A stretch of 64,000 nucleotides of DNA from Antennarius striatus (GCF_040054535.1 NC_090779.1:25248001-25312000); one strand, 5' to 3'; positions 26,801 to 37,649 are shown, counted from the stretch's first letter. The notes: generated from the sequence alone by a model not told the origin. A program made the numbers and translations.

Positions 26801-29800
26801 GGCGCGCGGCCAGGCGCCGTCGATGGCGCTCAGCTTCCTGAAGCTTCCTGAAGCGCGGATCGCTTTCCTGGGATCCTGAGCGGCGACTGTTCCGCGTTTC
26901 GGTGTTCAATGAGGTTTGATTACCTCAAACAGGTGATATGGAAGTGAGACGTTTAATCATTTTAATTATAACTAAAAAGGAATTTGATGATAATCAGTTG
27001 ATAAAGAGAAAAAAATGTCGCTGTGAGTCTCAGGAGACATTATTTGGACGCATGGAGAATTTAATTTGTCGTGTTTTCTCAGGCAGAAAAAAAAAATTTC
27101 ATAGAATAAAAAAGATGTTGGATAATCAGAAGTGGAATCATGTTGGTGATGTTATCACCTTCCTCGCTCCGTTCAAACCTTACTTCTTCTCCTTCCCCCC
27201 CCTCACTCCTGGACCCCTTCAGACATCTACACTAAATATCCTGGACGGTTCTGCGTTTTGGGTCGAGCCATGACAGCAGTTTTCGACAGATGACCCAGGA
27301 AAGCAGCACAGAATGAAAATTGTGTTTAAGAAAAATTATTTCATCTCCTTTTTAATTTTTTTCCCAGCAGCAGCTTCTAATCAACAAGGATGGCGTCCAT
27401 CAGAGGTCAAATGGCGATGATGCTTTTCCGAGGACTTTTTATATTTTGTAATGTGACTAATGAGTTTAATATTGTGAAATGTGAGCAGGACTTTCCCAGG
27501 GTGTCACAGCGCTCACCAGGGAGAATTTGCAGGCGTGAACGTGAAGCCGTGTGACCTCCGCCTCCGTGACGATGGCGTCGCGTCCTGAGCTGCGCTTCCA
27601 GCTCTCCAGGTAGGCCATCAGCCAATCACGTTGCAGCTCCTTGCTGGGGTAGAGGCTGTAGTTCACATCGTTCACACCTGGAGCACAAAACACACCTTAC
27701 TGTAGCATATTTAATATGATTGATTGATGAGCAGGTTTACCTCTTTATTAGACGTTGGTTTAAAAAAGATTACACAGAAAAATAAAAATGAAGTTTATCT
27801 CATTTGCCTCCACTTAAAGTCTGTCTGCCACAAATACTGGAATCATTAAATCACTAGTAAACGGTTAGAATCACATAATATCATTAATATTATTAGCTCG
27901 TAGCAACCTCCGTGACCCACAATGAGGAAGAAGGAGCTGAAGACGAGACAGAGACGCTTTTTCTGTACAATATTAAAAAATTAAATTTCATTGTTTGAAA
28001 TATATTCAAAACCAAATATTATTCAAATGCATTATTCATGTTTATCTACTTTTTACAGACGATTTAATTAAACTTATGCCATTTTTCGACTTACGTTTTG
28101 TCTCCTGGAGCCCATTAACGATGTAAAACGAAGTTACCCTGTATTTAAATGCTGAGCAAACAGGAATAAAATAATTAAAACTAAAATAAAATTCTACTGT
28201 ATTTGAAAATAAAATATATACCTTTACTTACTGCATCCATGGCAGTATTATGAAAACCACAGTCTTTGAAAATAATTTATCTGACTTAAGATGAAATGAA
28301 AATCACTGACATGAATAAAACAACAAGCTTTTTGCGCAGATTTCACGTCAGAATTTTCAGTTGAAGTTTGGAGCTATTTAAGATGTGATTCAAACGCAAG
28401 CGTGAAAACTGACTCAATATTGTTCCTCACAAACAGCTGATTAAAGTCGCCGCCACGCATCTGGTTAAATTAACGCTTTAACCGCCGCAACCTGATGCTT
28501 CAGGAGCAGGAAGACAATTCGTGGTTCATAATGGCAGAAAGGGAAATGATATCACACAAACTGGACAATAAGGCTGTACATCACATATTGTATATACAAC
28601 CTCCACCTCTGGCAATATCCCACATTAGGCCGTCTCACATCTTCTGGCTGTGAATGAGATTTGGAGGCAAATTGAAGCTCTTTTCATCACATCTTCCACC
28701 TACCAGCAAATTCATTGAAGTGATTGCCAATATCAAAGGCCTGGTAGTTGAAGTCGGCGTACTCATAGTCGATGAATCTCACTATTCCTGGAGGAGGAGA
28801 GGGAAAGCAGCAGCGTTACCACGGCAACGAGACAAACACATCTCAGGTACGGCGGTAAAGATGACAACTTTTCCCCCCTTTTATTGCAGAACTCAAAGGA
28901 ACTCTTTTGATTGACAGTCATCCGGGGGAAAATGTGAACGATGTGAAAGAGATTAAATCCAAAAAAGAGAATAAAGGTGAGAACAAATGATATATTTCTT
29001 TGGGTAGCTATTTTCAAGAGTGTGAAGGTTTGCTTCTGTTTGTAAAATGAAAGGGAAGAGCGTGAAGACCATGAGCCGCGTTACTTCAAACGGATGAAAA
29101 GAAATATATTCATCTATTTTATCACCAGCTGAGAGCCGCGGATCAGGAAACGTGTTCCTGACACGTTAAACAACAACACGTCTGTTTGCGGATCATGTGA
29201 CCCGAGGCGATGACGAGAGGAGGCTCACCCTCTTCCTGGTTGTAGATGATGTTCTTGGTGAGGAGGTCGTTGTGGCAGAGGACGGTGGGCGAGTCGATCC
29301 GGGAGAGGTGGTTCTTTAAGGCGTCCAGTTCGGCCGACAGCGTCTCCACGCTGGGGACCTCCTGCAGGGCGGTGCTGGAGAGAGGGACGACCGCTCGCAT
29401 CAGTACCAGCGGAAAACACACACCAGGGACTGGGTTCAACCGCAGCAAACTCTACCCAGAATGTTTATTACAATATTAAGCAGAATCTACTTGTTAAATC
29501 CAGGTAAACATGGGTTATCTACGGCTAAACCATAGATAACCATTCACAGTTCTGTCCTGAAATTTATTTATGAATGCATTTTCAATAATATTTGGTTCTT
29601 ATGACTATTCTAAGCTGACAAATTTCAATATAACACAGGAAAACGTCTCTGTCTCATTTTCAGCTGCTTCTTCCTCATTGTGGGTCATGGGGGTTGCCAT
29701 GGGCTAATAATATATTATATTAGGGATGTCAAACTCATTTCCATCGAGGGCCACATCAGCATCACGGCTGTCCTCAAAGGGCCAGACGTAACTAATAAAT

Positions 29801-32714
29801 GTAACTAAATGTAACTCAGTGTAATGTAACTAAATGTAACTACTCCTTAATGTAACTAATAAATGTAACTAAATGTAACTCAGTGTAATGTAACTAAATG
29901 TAACTACTCCTTAATGTAACTAATAAATGTAACTAAATGTAACTCAGTGTAATGTAACTAAATGTAACTACTCCTTAATGTAACTAATAAATGTAACTAA
30001 ATGTAACTCAGTGTAATGTAACTAAATGTAACTACTCCTTAATGTAACTAATAAATGTAACTAAATGTAACTCAGTGTAATGTAACTAAATGTAACTACT
30101 CCTTAATGTAACTAATAAATGTAACTAAATGTTACTCAGTGTAATGTAACTAAATGTAACTACTCCTTAATGTAACTAATAAATGTAACTAAATGTAACT
30201 CAGTGTAATGTAACTAAATGTAACTACTCCTTAATGTAACTAATAAATGTAACTAAATGTAACTCAGTGTAATGTAACTAAATGTAACTACTCCTTAATG
30301 TAACTAATAAATGTAACTAAATGTAACTCAGTGTAATGTAACTAAATGTAACTACTCCTTAATGTAACTAATAAATGTAACTAAATGTAACTCAGTGTAA
30401 TGTAACTAAATGTAACTACTCCTTAATGTTAAATAACTGAATTTCTGACTGATTCTAGTTCCAAACATTACAGTTAGACAGAAAAAACGTGTTTGTTTGT
30501 TTCTCTGTTCTAACATGAATCCTTTTAATTTGTCAGGTTATTAAACCCACAGAACTCCATCAATCAAGGATCAAACTATCAATCAATAAAGAAAAATAAC
30601 ATCAGACACAATTTGTTCAAAACGTTTCTGTCAAAGTTAAAATGGGATGAATTACTGCATTGTGGGAAATGTAGTTTTGGTCAAAGCACACTTTTGAACA
30701 TTTACTTTTAGACACTCTGACCTTTTATGCTCTCGCGGGCCACATAAAAATGATGTGGCGGTCCACATTTGGCCCCCGGGCCTTGAGTTTGACACGTGTG
30801 TTCTATGTTTTATTCTGATTTATTGTACAGTAACATGACATCATGTGTTTCTAACGGTTTAGTGAGTTTGTTATTCCAGAATTTGTGGCTGACAGATGTA
30901 AACTGATTTTTATTTTTCTGTGTATTTTTTTTTTTTAAACTGACGTCTAATGGAGAACGACGTGACTCCAAACGACATAAACCGTAATAAAAGAGTAAAG
31001 TGTGTGAAGATTAACCTCCCTCTCTCCGAACCACAATAATTTTAAAAATGAATAAGAACTGTAAAAAAAGGAAAGGGAAGAGTGAGGAGCAGCGTTTCGT
31101 GCGGAGGAACGTGGAGACATCCCTCTTAATTAATAACAGACCAGTGAAGATGAGACAAAGACGAAGAGACGTCCTCGGTAATTAGAGACGACTGAGACTC
31201 TCTAAGTATCCCCTGATTCCAAAGATGTATTATTATGGTTTTCTGCTAACTACCTTTTCAAATGCTTCTTGAAGGGCTGTATTAACATTAACCCGGCTTC
31301 CCCTGACACGCCGTGACTCACTTGTTTTTTAAGACGCGCTCACCAGAAAAGAATCTTGATTGTCTGAAATTGTCTGAAAACACAAGATTAAGCTTCTGTT
31401 TGATACTGAGGATTAAAATCCTGGATGTTGTGATGCTTTTTTGCATGAAAAAAAGGAGCTGTTGATGGTCGCGAGTGTCATCCCGACCTCCAGGCTGTGG
31501 TGCAGCGAGTCTCTTCAGGAGGTTAGGGTCCTTGTTTTCACGCTGTTGATTACTCCATCTGTCAAAGAAGACACTCACGTCCTTGGACGTCAGCGCAGAT
31601 TTAAAAAAAAAATGCTGCTAGCATCCGTCTCCTAATTAATTTTCATGTTTCCTTTTCAGACTGGAGAAGAAGGGTAATTTAAACAGTGTAATTTAAACAC
31701 AACCTATTTATTCAACGGGGAACAAACACGCGCTCTGGTGTTATACAAACTTAGAGAAATTCTTTAGCGTGGCCTGCGAGGAGGAGGAGGAGGAGGAAGA
31801 GCTCAGCTGCCGTATTAAAGACCTGAGATATATACATACACATTTAAATATGTATATGTTTGTATAGAACTGTGTAAATATTGTAAAGTGTAATCAGACG
31901 TGATCAAATCTGCCCCGGCGGGCCTGGGTTCACGACCCCGACCCCGTCTCCTCTCTAACGTGAATTCAGACGGTTTGAATGGTGAATCATCCTGATTCCC
32001 TTTCAGCCCATCCGTTTCTTTAAGTTAACAAAATGACTTTATGATGGGAAAAAAGCCACGATTAACTCGGAGTCAAAAGCTAAATGAAAGCCTTCCATCG
32101 GCTCTAAATGGAAACCTGTCGTCTTGCCATCAGATCTTTTCCTCTCTATTTTCTGTCCTTTTCATGAGGAACAGTATGTCAAGTACATTCGCCTCCTGCT
32201 TCTTGTCAAGTCTCTCTAAGGTAATTAGTGGAATTTCCTCCTCTGGCGCTTCATTATCAATGTGCCGGTTTCAAACGGCAGTCGAGCTCTGCTGGTCTTC
32301 TCTCTCTCTCTCTCTTTTTCTTCTTCTTCTTGCGGTTTTCATGAGATTCAGTGCAAACAAGAGACGTAACGGGGGGCCTTTTGGAGACGAGCGCGTCGCG
32401 CTCCGGCTTTCCATCGCTTTTCTCTACCGTCTGTGACTTCTGCTGTGCTCTCCCTCTCTGAAGCTCGCAGCTGCTTCGGCTTCCTTCTCCTCCCTCCCTC
32501 GTTCTCTCTCTCCCTCTCTCCCCCCTCTGTATCGGCGTCTCTCTCTTCGCGCAGCGGGTGGCTGCAGCGCTGACGACCTCCTCTGCAGGTGCAGCCTCTT
32601 CCTGCTTCCTCTGAAGATCACATTCATAGCAGCACTCATACATTCTCAAGTACAAACGTTTCTCTGATGCCTGTTTAAAATCCCTTCTGCTTTTTTTTTT
32701 TACACTGTGCTTCC

Positions 32715-32759
<45 letters not shown>

Positions 32760-33078
32760 TGTGTGTGTACATACAAAAACACACACACACGCAAAAACAA
32801 GCTTAAACCATAAATCCAGATCTCATCTCTTCAATCTCAAACGTCATAATTGACAGGTATCCTTCCTTCCATCATTATTTAAAACTGTTTCTGTTATTTT
32901 ATCTGAATTATTGTTATTTTGACTGGTTCTGTCCGTCTGAGCTGCAGCATCGCCGACCCGGACCTGGACCTGGACCCACCCCCACCCGGCTACACAAATG
33001 TCTCACAGCACAGCACCACCTATTGGGTCACTAAGAGTGGTGCAATCGCTTCCACTGATGCCCAGGACTGTCCTGCAT

Positions 33079-33118
<40 letters not shown>

Positions 33119-36100
33119 TCACTACTGGTATCAAACTGTGGACCAGTGAGCCCCAACCCCCGGGTCGTGGACCGGTACCGGTCTGTGGGTCAGTCGGTAC
33201 CAGGTCACACAGAAGGAATCCAGAACTTCGATTAGTGGACGAGTGGATTCTCTCCTCCACATCTGTCTGAGTCCCTCTTGACGCTTGTGGAGATGCTTGC
33301 CTCGGTCACATGACTACCTTCTTAAAGGGGCCGCTCCGGCCGCTAACACAGAATACATTACCGCTAAACTGAAACTCCCAAGCTAGCAGAACCAACGAGA
33401 AACAAACGTTGGTGTGACGTTATGAGGACACTGCTAATAAAGTTGATACAAACGGGATTCAAGTTTATTATTATAGTTAGAATAAAACTGTTTTAATGCT
33501 GGTCGTATAGTTTTAATTTTTTGTATTCATCCTCCACACCTTAAAGGACGATCCGTGTAAATATTATCTGACGTGAAACCGGTCAGATAATAAAGGTCAC
33601 TGCTGCAGATAAAATTATTTAAGAGTCGTGTTGTGTGAAAAAAATGAAGTGCAGGAAGAAAAGGATCTAAAAACACAAGAACCACTAAGATGATGAAAAC
33701 TTCAGGGGTCCATTGGTGCTAACAGAGGACATGTGAGGAGAACAGCTGCCTGTGTTTTATCGTCTGGTCGACAAAGACCAACCCTCTCATTGCTCCTCTC
33801 TCTTATCATGAAAGTCTGTCTGCTGGACGGTTCTTTGTGTAATGGATGACTGACTCCGGTACCAAGCGCCTTGCCCTTGTGATAAAACCTTGAGAAGAAG
33901 CCCCAGCTGTTGAGCAGCGTTCCAGCGAGACGGCGATCCTTCCGTCTTCAGGGTTGCGTGGACTTCCAACCCCTTCACACAAAGATAAACATGGCTGAAC
34001 GTTTGACCGATAAGACGCGGCCCTGCAGGAAGCTGGCCGGGCTCTGGTTCTTTGTAGTGTCTGGAAGGCCCCTCTCACCTCTCACCTGTGACCCCTGTCA
34101 GAGATAATCTAATGTCATTGCCACAGAGGCCACTCCCAAATCCATTCAATCCGGCCAATGGCGGCTCGCCTCCCCACCGGGAGCGGTGAGCATTGGCTCT
34201 GACGGGGTGGGGATGGAGCGGAGGGATGAAGGATTCCTGACAGGACGATAGAAGGTGTGGAGGACGTCGATGGTTCACATCAAAAATCTGTTTCCTCCAG
34301 AAAAACAATTTTAAAAAATAATAATTTATTGATCTCAGACTTATTCTACTACGGTCTGTCGGATCTTATTGATTTCTATGCAAATATTTTGTAGTGCAGA
34401 TTTAAATATACCCTTATAATCATTATAAGGGTATATAATGACGGATATCTTGATAGTTTTACAATTTCCACTGAACATCGTACCTTTTGGGGCGCTGCTG
34501 TCCATCGGCGCCGCCGTTGATGCCGTTCTTCACCAGCGTGAGAAAGTGGGACATTGTGGTCCAGAGCAGCGGCTGGACGGGCCGACCGCACGGGGGCTGG
34601 ATGGAGTGGATTCTCCCCATCTCTGCCGCGATCAATCTGTGGACGCGACGTGTTCAGATGAGCCCGGCTGACGCTGGGATTGCACAAACAACCATTATCA
34701 GAGTCGAAACACAACTCCCCTTCCATTTAGCACTCTTATCTTGCATTTCTCCTATTTTTTTTTTGTTACATCTATGACCTTTTGACCTCTTGAGTGCTCA
34801 TTCTCCAGGCGTCTCTGTGCCGATGTTCAGTTTGGTGGGTATTCCCGGCTGCAGACGGGGTGATGGATGCGTGTCGCGGCCCTGGCCACTCAGCCTTGCT
34901 CGGCTGTGTTGTGTCCTACCGTCCCGGCGAGAGAAGGATGACGCTGGCCTCTCGCCACGAGGGCTGATGAATGAAACGCAGGGCACGGCGAAACAACATC
35001 GCTCAACGTAAAACACAACTGAAGGGAAATATTTCTTTTTTCTAAAAAACTCCTCATCAGCACAATCAGAACTAACGTGAAACACGACCTTCAGCAAAAC
35101 CCTCTGACGGATTCGTGAGAAAACAAACGCTCAAGGTTTCACATCGGGATTCAACAGTTTGACCGCCAGAAGGGACCAAACTTTACGTCTGACTCCTAAC
35201 TAATGATGAAATCACTTTTTCCCCTTTACTTCAAAGTTGTATTAACTTCCTAGCATTAAAATTGAACTTGATTAGAATAAACTGCTCGAGACGAACCATC
35301 TTTTCCTCAAGAAGAAAATACAGGTTGACGTCGAAAGTCTGAATTAAGCTGAATTAATTACTGAACTTAATTTATGAATGGATTTTAATAATATTTGATT
35401 AACATTAGTCTATTTTAGTCTTACAAACAAGGATTTATTTTTTTTTATAAAGAAAAAGTACATAAAAAAACATTACCGTCTCGTCTTCAGCCGTTTCTTC
35501 CACATCGTGGGTCAGGGGGGTTGCCACTTGCTAGTAATACTATATTATATGTTTTTATGCTTATTTATTTGTACATTAACGGTTTACCAGTGATTTTATT
35601 ATTCTAATATTTGTGGAAGACAGACATAAAGTGGAGTAAAATTACCTGAACTTGATTTTTATTTTTCCATGCATTTTTTTAAAAAAACCTACATGGAAGG
35701 TGCGCCCTCGTTCCTCGCGGGTAATGCGTTCCAGAAACCAAACGCAATTAACGAATTCCACAGACGAGCGACAAACTATTTCTTATTATTTCTGTAATTT
35801 AAACGTTTATGAACCCTCCCCATACTGATATTAAACCACCTCCATCTGTATTACCTTTTCCTACACTCTGATAAGACTGTTTAGAGCACTTTTATGTCTC
35901 ACAGAAGTCCGAGACTAACGGAATGTAGCGCACTTCTGGATCCGTGGATCAAAAAACACCTGGGTGACTAGGTGTTCTATTTTTTTGTGAATGTGTATTT
36001 GTGAAAGCTGCTTCCAGACACCTGTAGGTGGGGGGCTGCCGCAGCAGGTCGTCGTCCAGAACCCGTCCTCGGACAAACTCGTAGCAGATGCCGTTCAGGA

Positions 36101-37337
36101 AGCTGCAGTAGATCTGGGGGCCACACCCGTGGGCGTGGAGGACCTGGAAGATCTCCACCTCACGGTCCCTGTTCACAAACAGCTCCGTCATTTTGCCGTA
36201 CAGTCGGACCAGAACGCAGCCCGGGTCCTGGATGGAGCCCACGAAGCAGCCAATCAGCTGGTTGGTGATTCCCTCCGTGAAAGTCTGCCGCAAGAAGAAA
36301 GGTGGCGTTCAGGTGACAGGTAAAAAAAAAGTCAAACGGTAGCATGAGAGCACGTCAAGGACGCTGCTAACGGCCACACCGGTGATGCTAACGGTCACAC
36401 CGGTGCCGCCATGCATGTGGACCCAACCGGACCGCAGCGACCCGGGTGTTTGCCTGCAGAGACCTCATTGGACATTTGTTGTCCTTCACCAGTTTCTCAC
36501 AGTCTGTCATTCTCCTCCGTGGGCGACCCGACTTCTGGGGCGCTGCCGGCAGACCCACATTTTCCCATCTAGATGGAAAGTGGGCAAACACGACCACGTT
36601 GACATCTGATCAAGAATTTATATGGTAGGTGGGGGTTGGGGGGGGTGGATGTTCTTCAGCGGCTTTGTTTTCACACTCCTATTGTTCCACGGTGACAGAC
36701 TTGTTGTTTGTTTCTATGCCTGGATTTGTAGGATATTATTATCAAGTCATTTTTTATTTTGAAGGCAAAGAATTTGAAAAAAAAAAAAGCTGTAAGATTT
36801 GTTAATAAATCAGTTTATTGATTGATCCGTGTCCATTTGTTCCCAGGATTAAAGATCACTGAATGGTTTTACATGAAATTTGAAAGTTATTTAAAAGGAA
36901 GAGCAACAAATCAAGACATCAGTCCTCCAATCCATCGTCACAATGAAGTGTTGGGATCGGAGGAGAAACATCTACTCCTCTGTGTACATTAGAGCACCCG
37001 GCGTCGATGGGGAGGTCAGCCACCCTGTGTGCGCTCACCTAACAAACAGAAAACCCATTTCTCTGAAAGATTGGACCTTGTGTTTGCTCATGGGACCAGA
37101 ATTCTGTCCCACATTCTGTCACAACAACAGACCAACAATGATTTTATTGATCGTCGTGATATTTAATCTTCAGACATTGACGACTCGATCACTTGCCTTC
37201 ATCTGAATATCCTGGGACTTCCACTCAGGACGGATTCTCCTCAGGAGAACCAGGATCCCCTGGAGAGGTTCCAGCTCATCGATGTGAACATCCACATGGA
37301 GGAGCTGACTTCCAGCACTGACTGACCCGCGCTCCAT
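21915..37337 (-). CDS. Ethanolamine kinase, complete (eight exons, 362 aa)
   Basis: Exons (in transcript order) 37337-37197, 36284-36022, 34636-34484, 29374-29229, 28787-28704, 27677-27517, 25507-25434 and 21981-21915 join with matching phases to 1089 nt. The product phosphorylates ethanolamine with ATP, the first step of the CDP-ethanolamine (Kennedy) route to phosphatidylethanolamine; it is cytosolic. Brenner's phosphotransferase motif is intact (CHNDLLTKNIIYN, catalytic Asp222 and Asn227), as is the choline-kinase motif (FIDYEY, Asp241), followed by NYQAFDIGNHFNEFAG. The length matches ETNK1/ETNK2 (about 360-390). The loop after the third exon (FLTLVKN) is closer to human ETNK2 as I recall it, but position between sox6 and insc fits neither ETNK1 nor ETNK2, so no symbol is given. 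All catalytic residues are present, so it is probably functional. Confidence 0.92.
21982..25433 (-). other. etnk intron 7
   Basis: Contains CA repeats near 22411-22437 and 23799-23871, and an interrupted GT/GA repeat at 24745-24818. A repeat-free, constrained-looking stretch lies at about 24220-24480. No exon of another gene seen. Confidence 0.5.
25434..25507 (-). CDS. Ethanolamine kinase exon 7
   Basis: Acceptor CTCCACCAG, donor GTTTGT. Encodes ASNFLWGLWAILQSRYSSID and FDFH, aligning with ETNK ASHFFWALWALIQxxYSTIDFDF. Exit phase 2 inside an Arg codon. Confidence 0.93.
25508..27516 (-). other. etnk intron 6
   Basis: About 2 kb of unique sequence. The open frames at 25754-26262 have no homology that I recognise and no splice support. 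The GC-rich stretch at about 26560-26890 shows no clear motif. Confidence 0.5.
27517..27677 (-). CDS. Ethanolamine kinase exon 6
   Basis: Acceptor TTGTGCTCCAG, donor GTGAGC. Encodes VNDVNYSLYPSKELQRDWL, then MAYLESWKRSSGRDAIVTEA and EVTRLHVHACKFSL. Matches ETNK VxDVDYSLYPxxELQ and VNKFALASHF across the junction. The open frame beyond 27517 is read-through into the intron. Confidence 0.93.
27732..28141 (-). mobile_element. MITE-like family B, inverted copy
   Basis: Starts CAGGTTTACCTC and ends GAAGTTACCCTG, with the interior in reverse (CGTGACCCACAATGAGGAAG, AGTCTGTCTGCCACAAATAC). TA follows the right end but not the left. Confidence 0.8.
28704..28787 (-). CDS. Ethanolamine kinase exon 5, metal-binding motif
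   Basis: Acceptor CTCCTCCAG, donor GTAGGT. Encodes GIVRFIDYEYADFNYQAFD and IGNHFNEFAG. IDYEY is the choline-kinase motif whose Asp241 binds magnesium; DIGNHFNE is diagnostic for the choline/ethanolamine kinase family. Confidence 0.95.
29229..29374 (-). CDS. Ethanolamine kinase exon 4, catalytic loop
   Basis: The acceptor CTCTCCAG was chosen because it alone among nearby AGs preserves phase with exon 3. Encodes STALQEVPSVETLSAELDAL, then KNHLSRIDSPTVLCHNDLLT and KNIIYNQEEG. HNDLLxKN is Brenner's motif with catalytic Asp222. The donor is GTGAGC. The preceding intron is about 5.1 kb and holds two nested repeats. Confidence 0.93.
29501..30985 (+). mobile_element. MITE-like family B copy split by a hAT-like insertion
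   Basis: The left part, 29501-29720, runs from CAGGTAAACATGGG to GTGGGTCATGGGGGTTGCCA. The right part, about 30801-30985, resumes with TTATTGTACAGTAACATGAC and ends CGACATAAACC. The intact copy at 11417 shows the two parts are continuous in the family. Confidence 0.82.
29721..30800 (+). mobile_element. hAT-like family A, copy 3 with expanded minisatellite
   Basis: Ends TAGGGATGTCAAACTCA and TGAGTTTGACACGTGTG. Contains about ten units of the 64-bp repeat at about 29790-30428, against about three in the copy at 1965. The 3' arm matches copies 1 and 2. No transposase. A clean 8-bp target duplication could not be established. Confidence 0.8.
33147..33615 (+). mobile_element. hAT-like family D, copy 1
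   Basis: Starts GTGAGCCCCAACCCCCGGGT followed by GTGGACCGGTACCGGTCTGT, a widespread vertebrate hAT-type terminus. The body at 33235-33565 is a near-exact repeat of 40725-41050. The 3' end near AACCGGTC and TCACTGCTG is degraded. Confidence 0.7.
34407..34435. repeat. Perfect 14-bp inverted repeat with 1-nt spacer
   Basis: Left arm TATACCCTTATAAT at 34407-34420, spacer C, right arm ATTATAAGGGTATA at 34422-34435. It lies just inside etnk intron 3 and could be the core of a palindromic MITE or a chance AT-rich hairpin. Confidence 0.9.
34484..34636 (-). CDS. Ethanolamine kinase exon 3
   Basis: Acceptor GCGTCCACAG, donor GTACGA. Encodes RLIAAEMGRIHSI, then QPPCGRPVQPLLWTTMSHFL and TLVKNGINGGADGQQRPK. 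Matches the ETNK helix LIAxEMAKIHxI and the LWxKMxxYFTLVKN region. In the correct frame it is open from 34636 to the donor. Confidence 0.9.
35321..35693 (+). mobile_element. MITE-like family B, copy in etnk intron 2
   Basis: TA at 35319-35320 precedes CAGGTTGACGTCG. The interior has CGTCTCGTCTTCAGCCGTTT and GACAGACATAAAGTGGAGTA. The right end is degraded. It runs directly into a family C repeat at 35697. Confidence 0.78.
35697..35850 (+). mobile_element. Dispersed repeat family C, copy 1
   Basis: Contains GGGTAATGCGTTCCAGAAAC and CGTTTATGAACCCTCCCC, repeated in reverse at 54811-54957. It is reminiscent of short DNA-transposon derivatives that carry CTCGTT...CGCGG ends. Superfamily not determined. 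Confidence 0.6.
36022..36284 (-). CDS. Ethanolamine kinase exon 2, nucleotide-binding lobe
   Basis: Acceptor TTCTTGCGGCAG before 36284, donor GTGTCT after 36022. Encodes TFTEGITNQLIGCFVGSIQD, then CVLVRLYGKMTELFVNRDRE, VEIFQVLHAHGCGPQIYCSF and NGICYEFVRGRVLDDDLL. These align with ETNK FTDGITNKL, VLVRVYG, TELLVDR, HGCAP, YCTFNNGLCYEF. Exit phase 2. Confidence 0.95.
37197..37337 (-). CDS. Ethanolamine kinase exon 1 (start codon, GC donor)
   Basis: ATG at 37337-37335 opens 47 codons: MERGSVSAGSQLLHVDVHI, then DELEPLQGILVLLRRIRPEW and KSQDIQMK. The end matches the family pattern ...LRPxWKxxxVxxK before FTDGITN. The donor reads AAG/GCAAGT, a strong GC-type donor, the only non-GT donor in this gene. 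The first Met is the only one before the conserved part, so the start is well supported. Confidence 0.85.
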
Positions 37338-37600
37338 TTCCCACAAAGGAAAGATCTTTGAAAGAACAACTTCATAAAACCCAACGAAGCGGGCAGAAAA
37401 GCCTCGAACGGCGGCGGAGCGCTGAGATCTGATCGGATTGGCCGTTAGTGGTGTGTGTGTGTCTGTGGAGTGACTCCACAGTCCACCTGGCTTATCAGGG
37501 CCAGCGTTCCTCTGGACATCTTCAACGCGCCGCTGCAGAGCTTACATATTAACCACGGGCGGCCGGAGCGCCGCTGCAGGCGTGTTCTCTACCAGCAGCG
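37338..37600 (-). promoter_or_regulatory. Probable etnk 5' UTR and promoter region
   Basis: Upstream of the ATG, in minus sense, there is a CCAAT box (37441-37437, GGCCAATCCG) about 100 nt before the ATG, GC-rich GCCGCCG stretches, and a perfect palindrome at 37463-37481 with arms CTGTGGAGT and ACTCCACAG containing an AP-1-like TGACTCC. No TATA box. Transcription start unknown. Confidence 0.4.
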
Positions 37601-37649
37601 TCACTGTGAGAACCAAACATGACGCCTTGAGGCTCCGTCAATCATTTAT

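Larger units (their letters stand above)
27678..29228 (-). other. etnk introns 4 and 5 (excluding the exon at 28704-28787)
   Basis: Intron 5 carries the inverted MITE-like family B copy (27732-28141); the rest is unique AT-rich DNA. Intron 4 shows nothing recognisable. Confidence 0.5.
29375..34483 (-). other. etnk intron 3, about 5.1 kb
   Basis: Carries the family B element interrupted by a hAT-like element (29501-30985), pyrimidine-rich DNA at 32280-32530, GT at 32716-32765, CA at 33082-33115, a second hAT-like repeat at 33147-33615 and a perfect palindrome at 34407-34435, 48 bp past the exon 3 donor. No exon seen. Confidence 0.6.

Noticed and set aside
33784..34078. Minus-strand open frames as an additional etnk exon between exons 3 and 4
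   Set aside because: No similarity to the kinase, and exon 3 joins exon 4 in phase directly when the acceptor CTCTCCAG is used.
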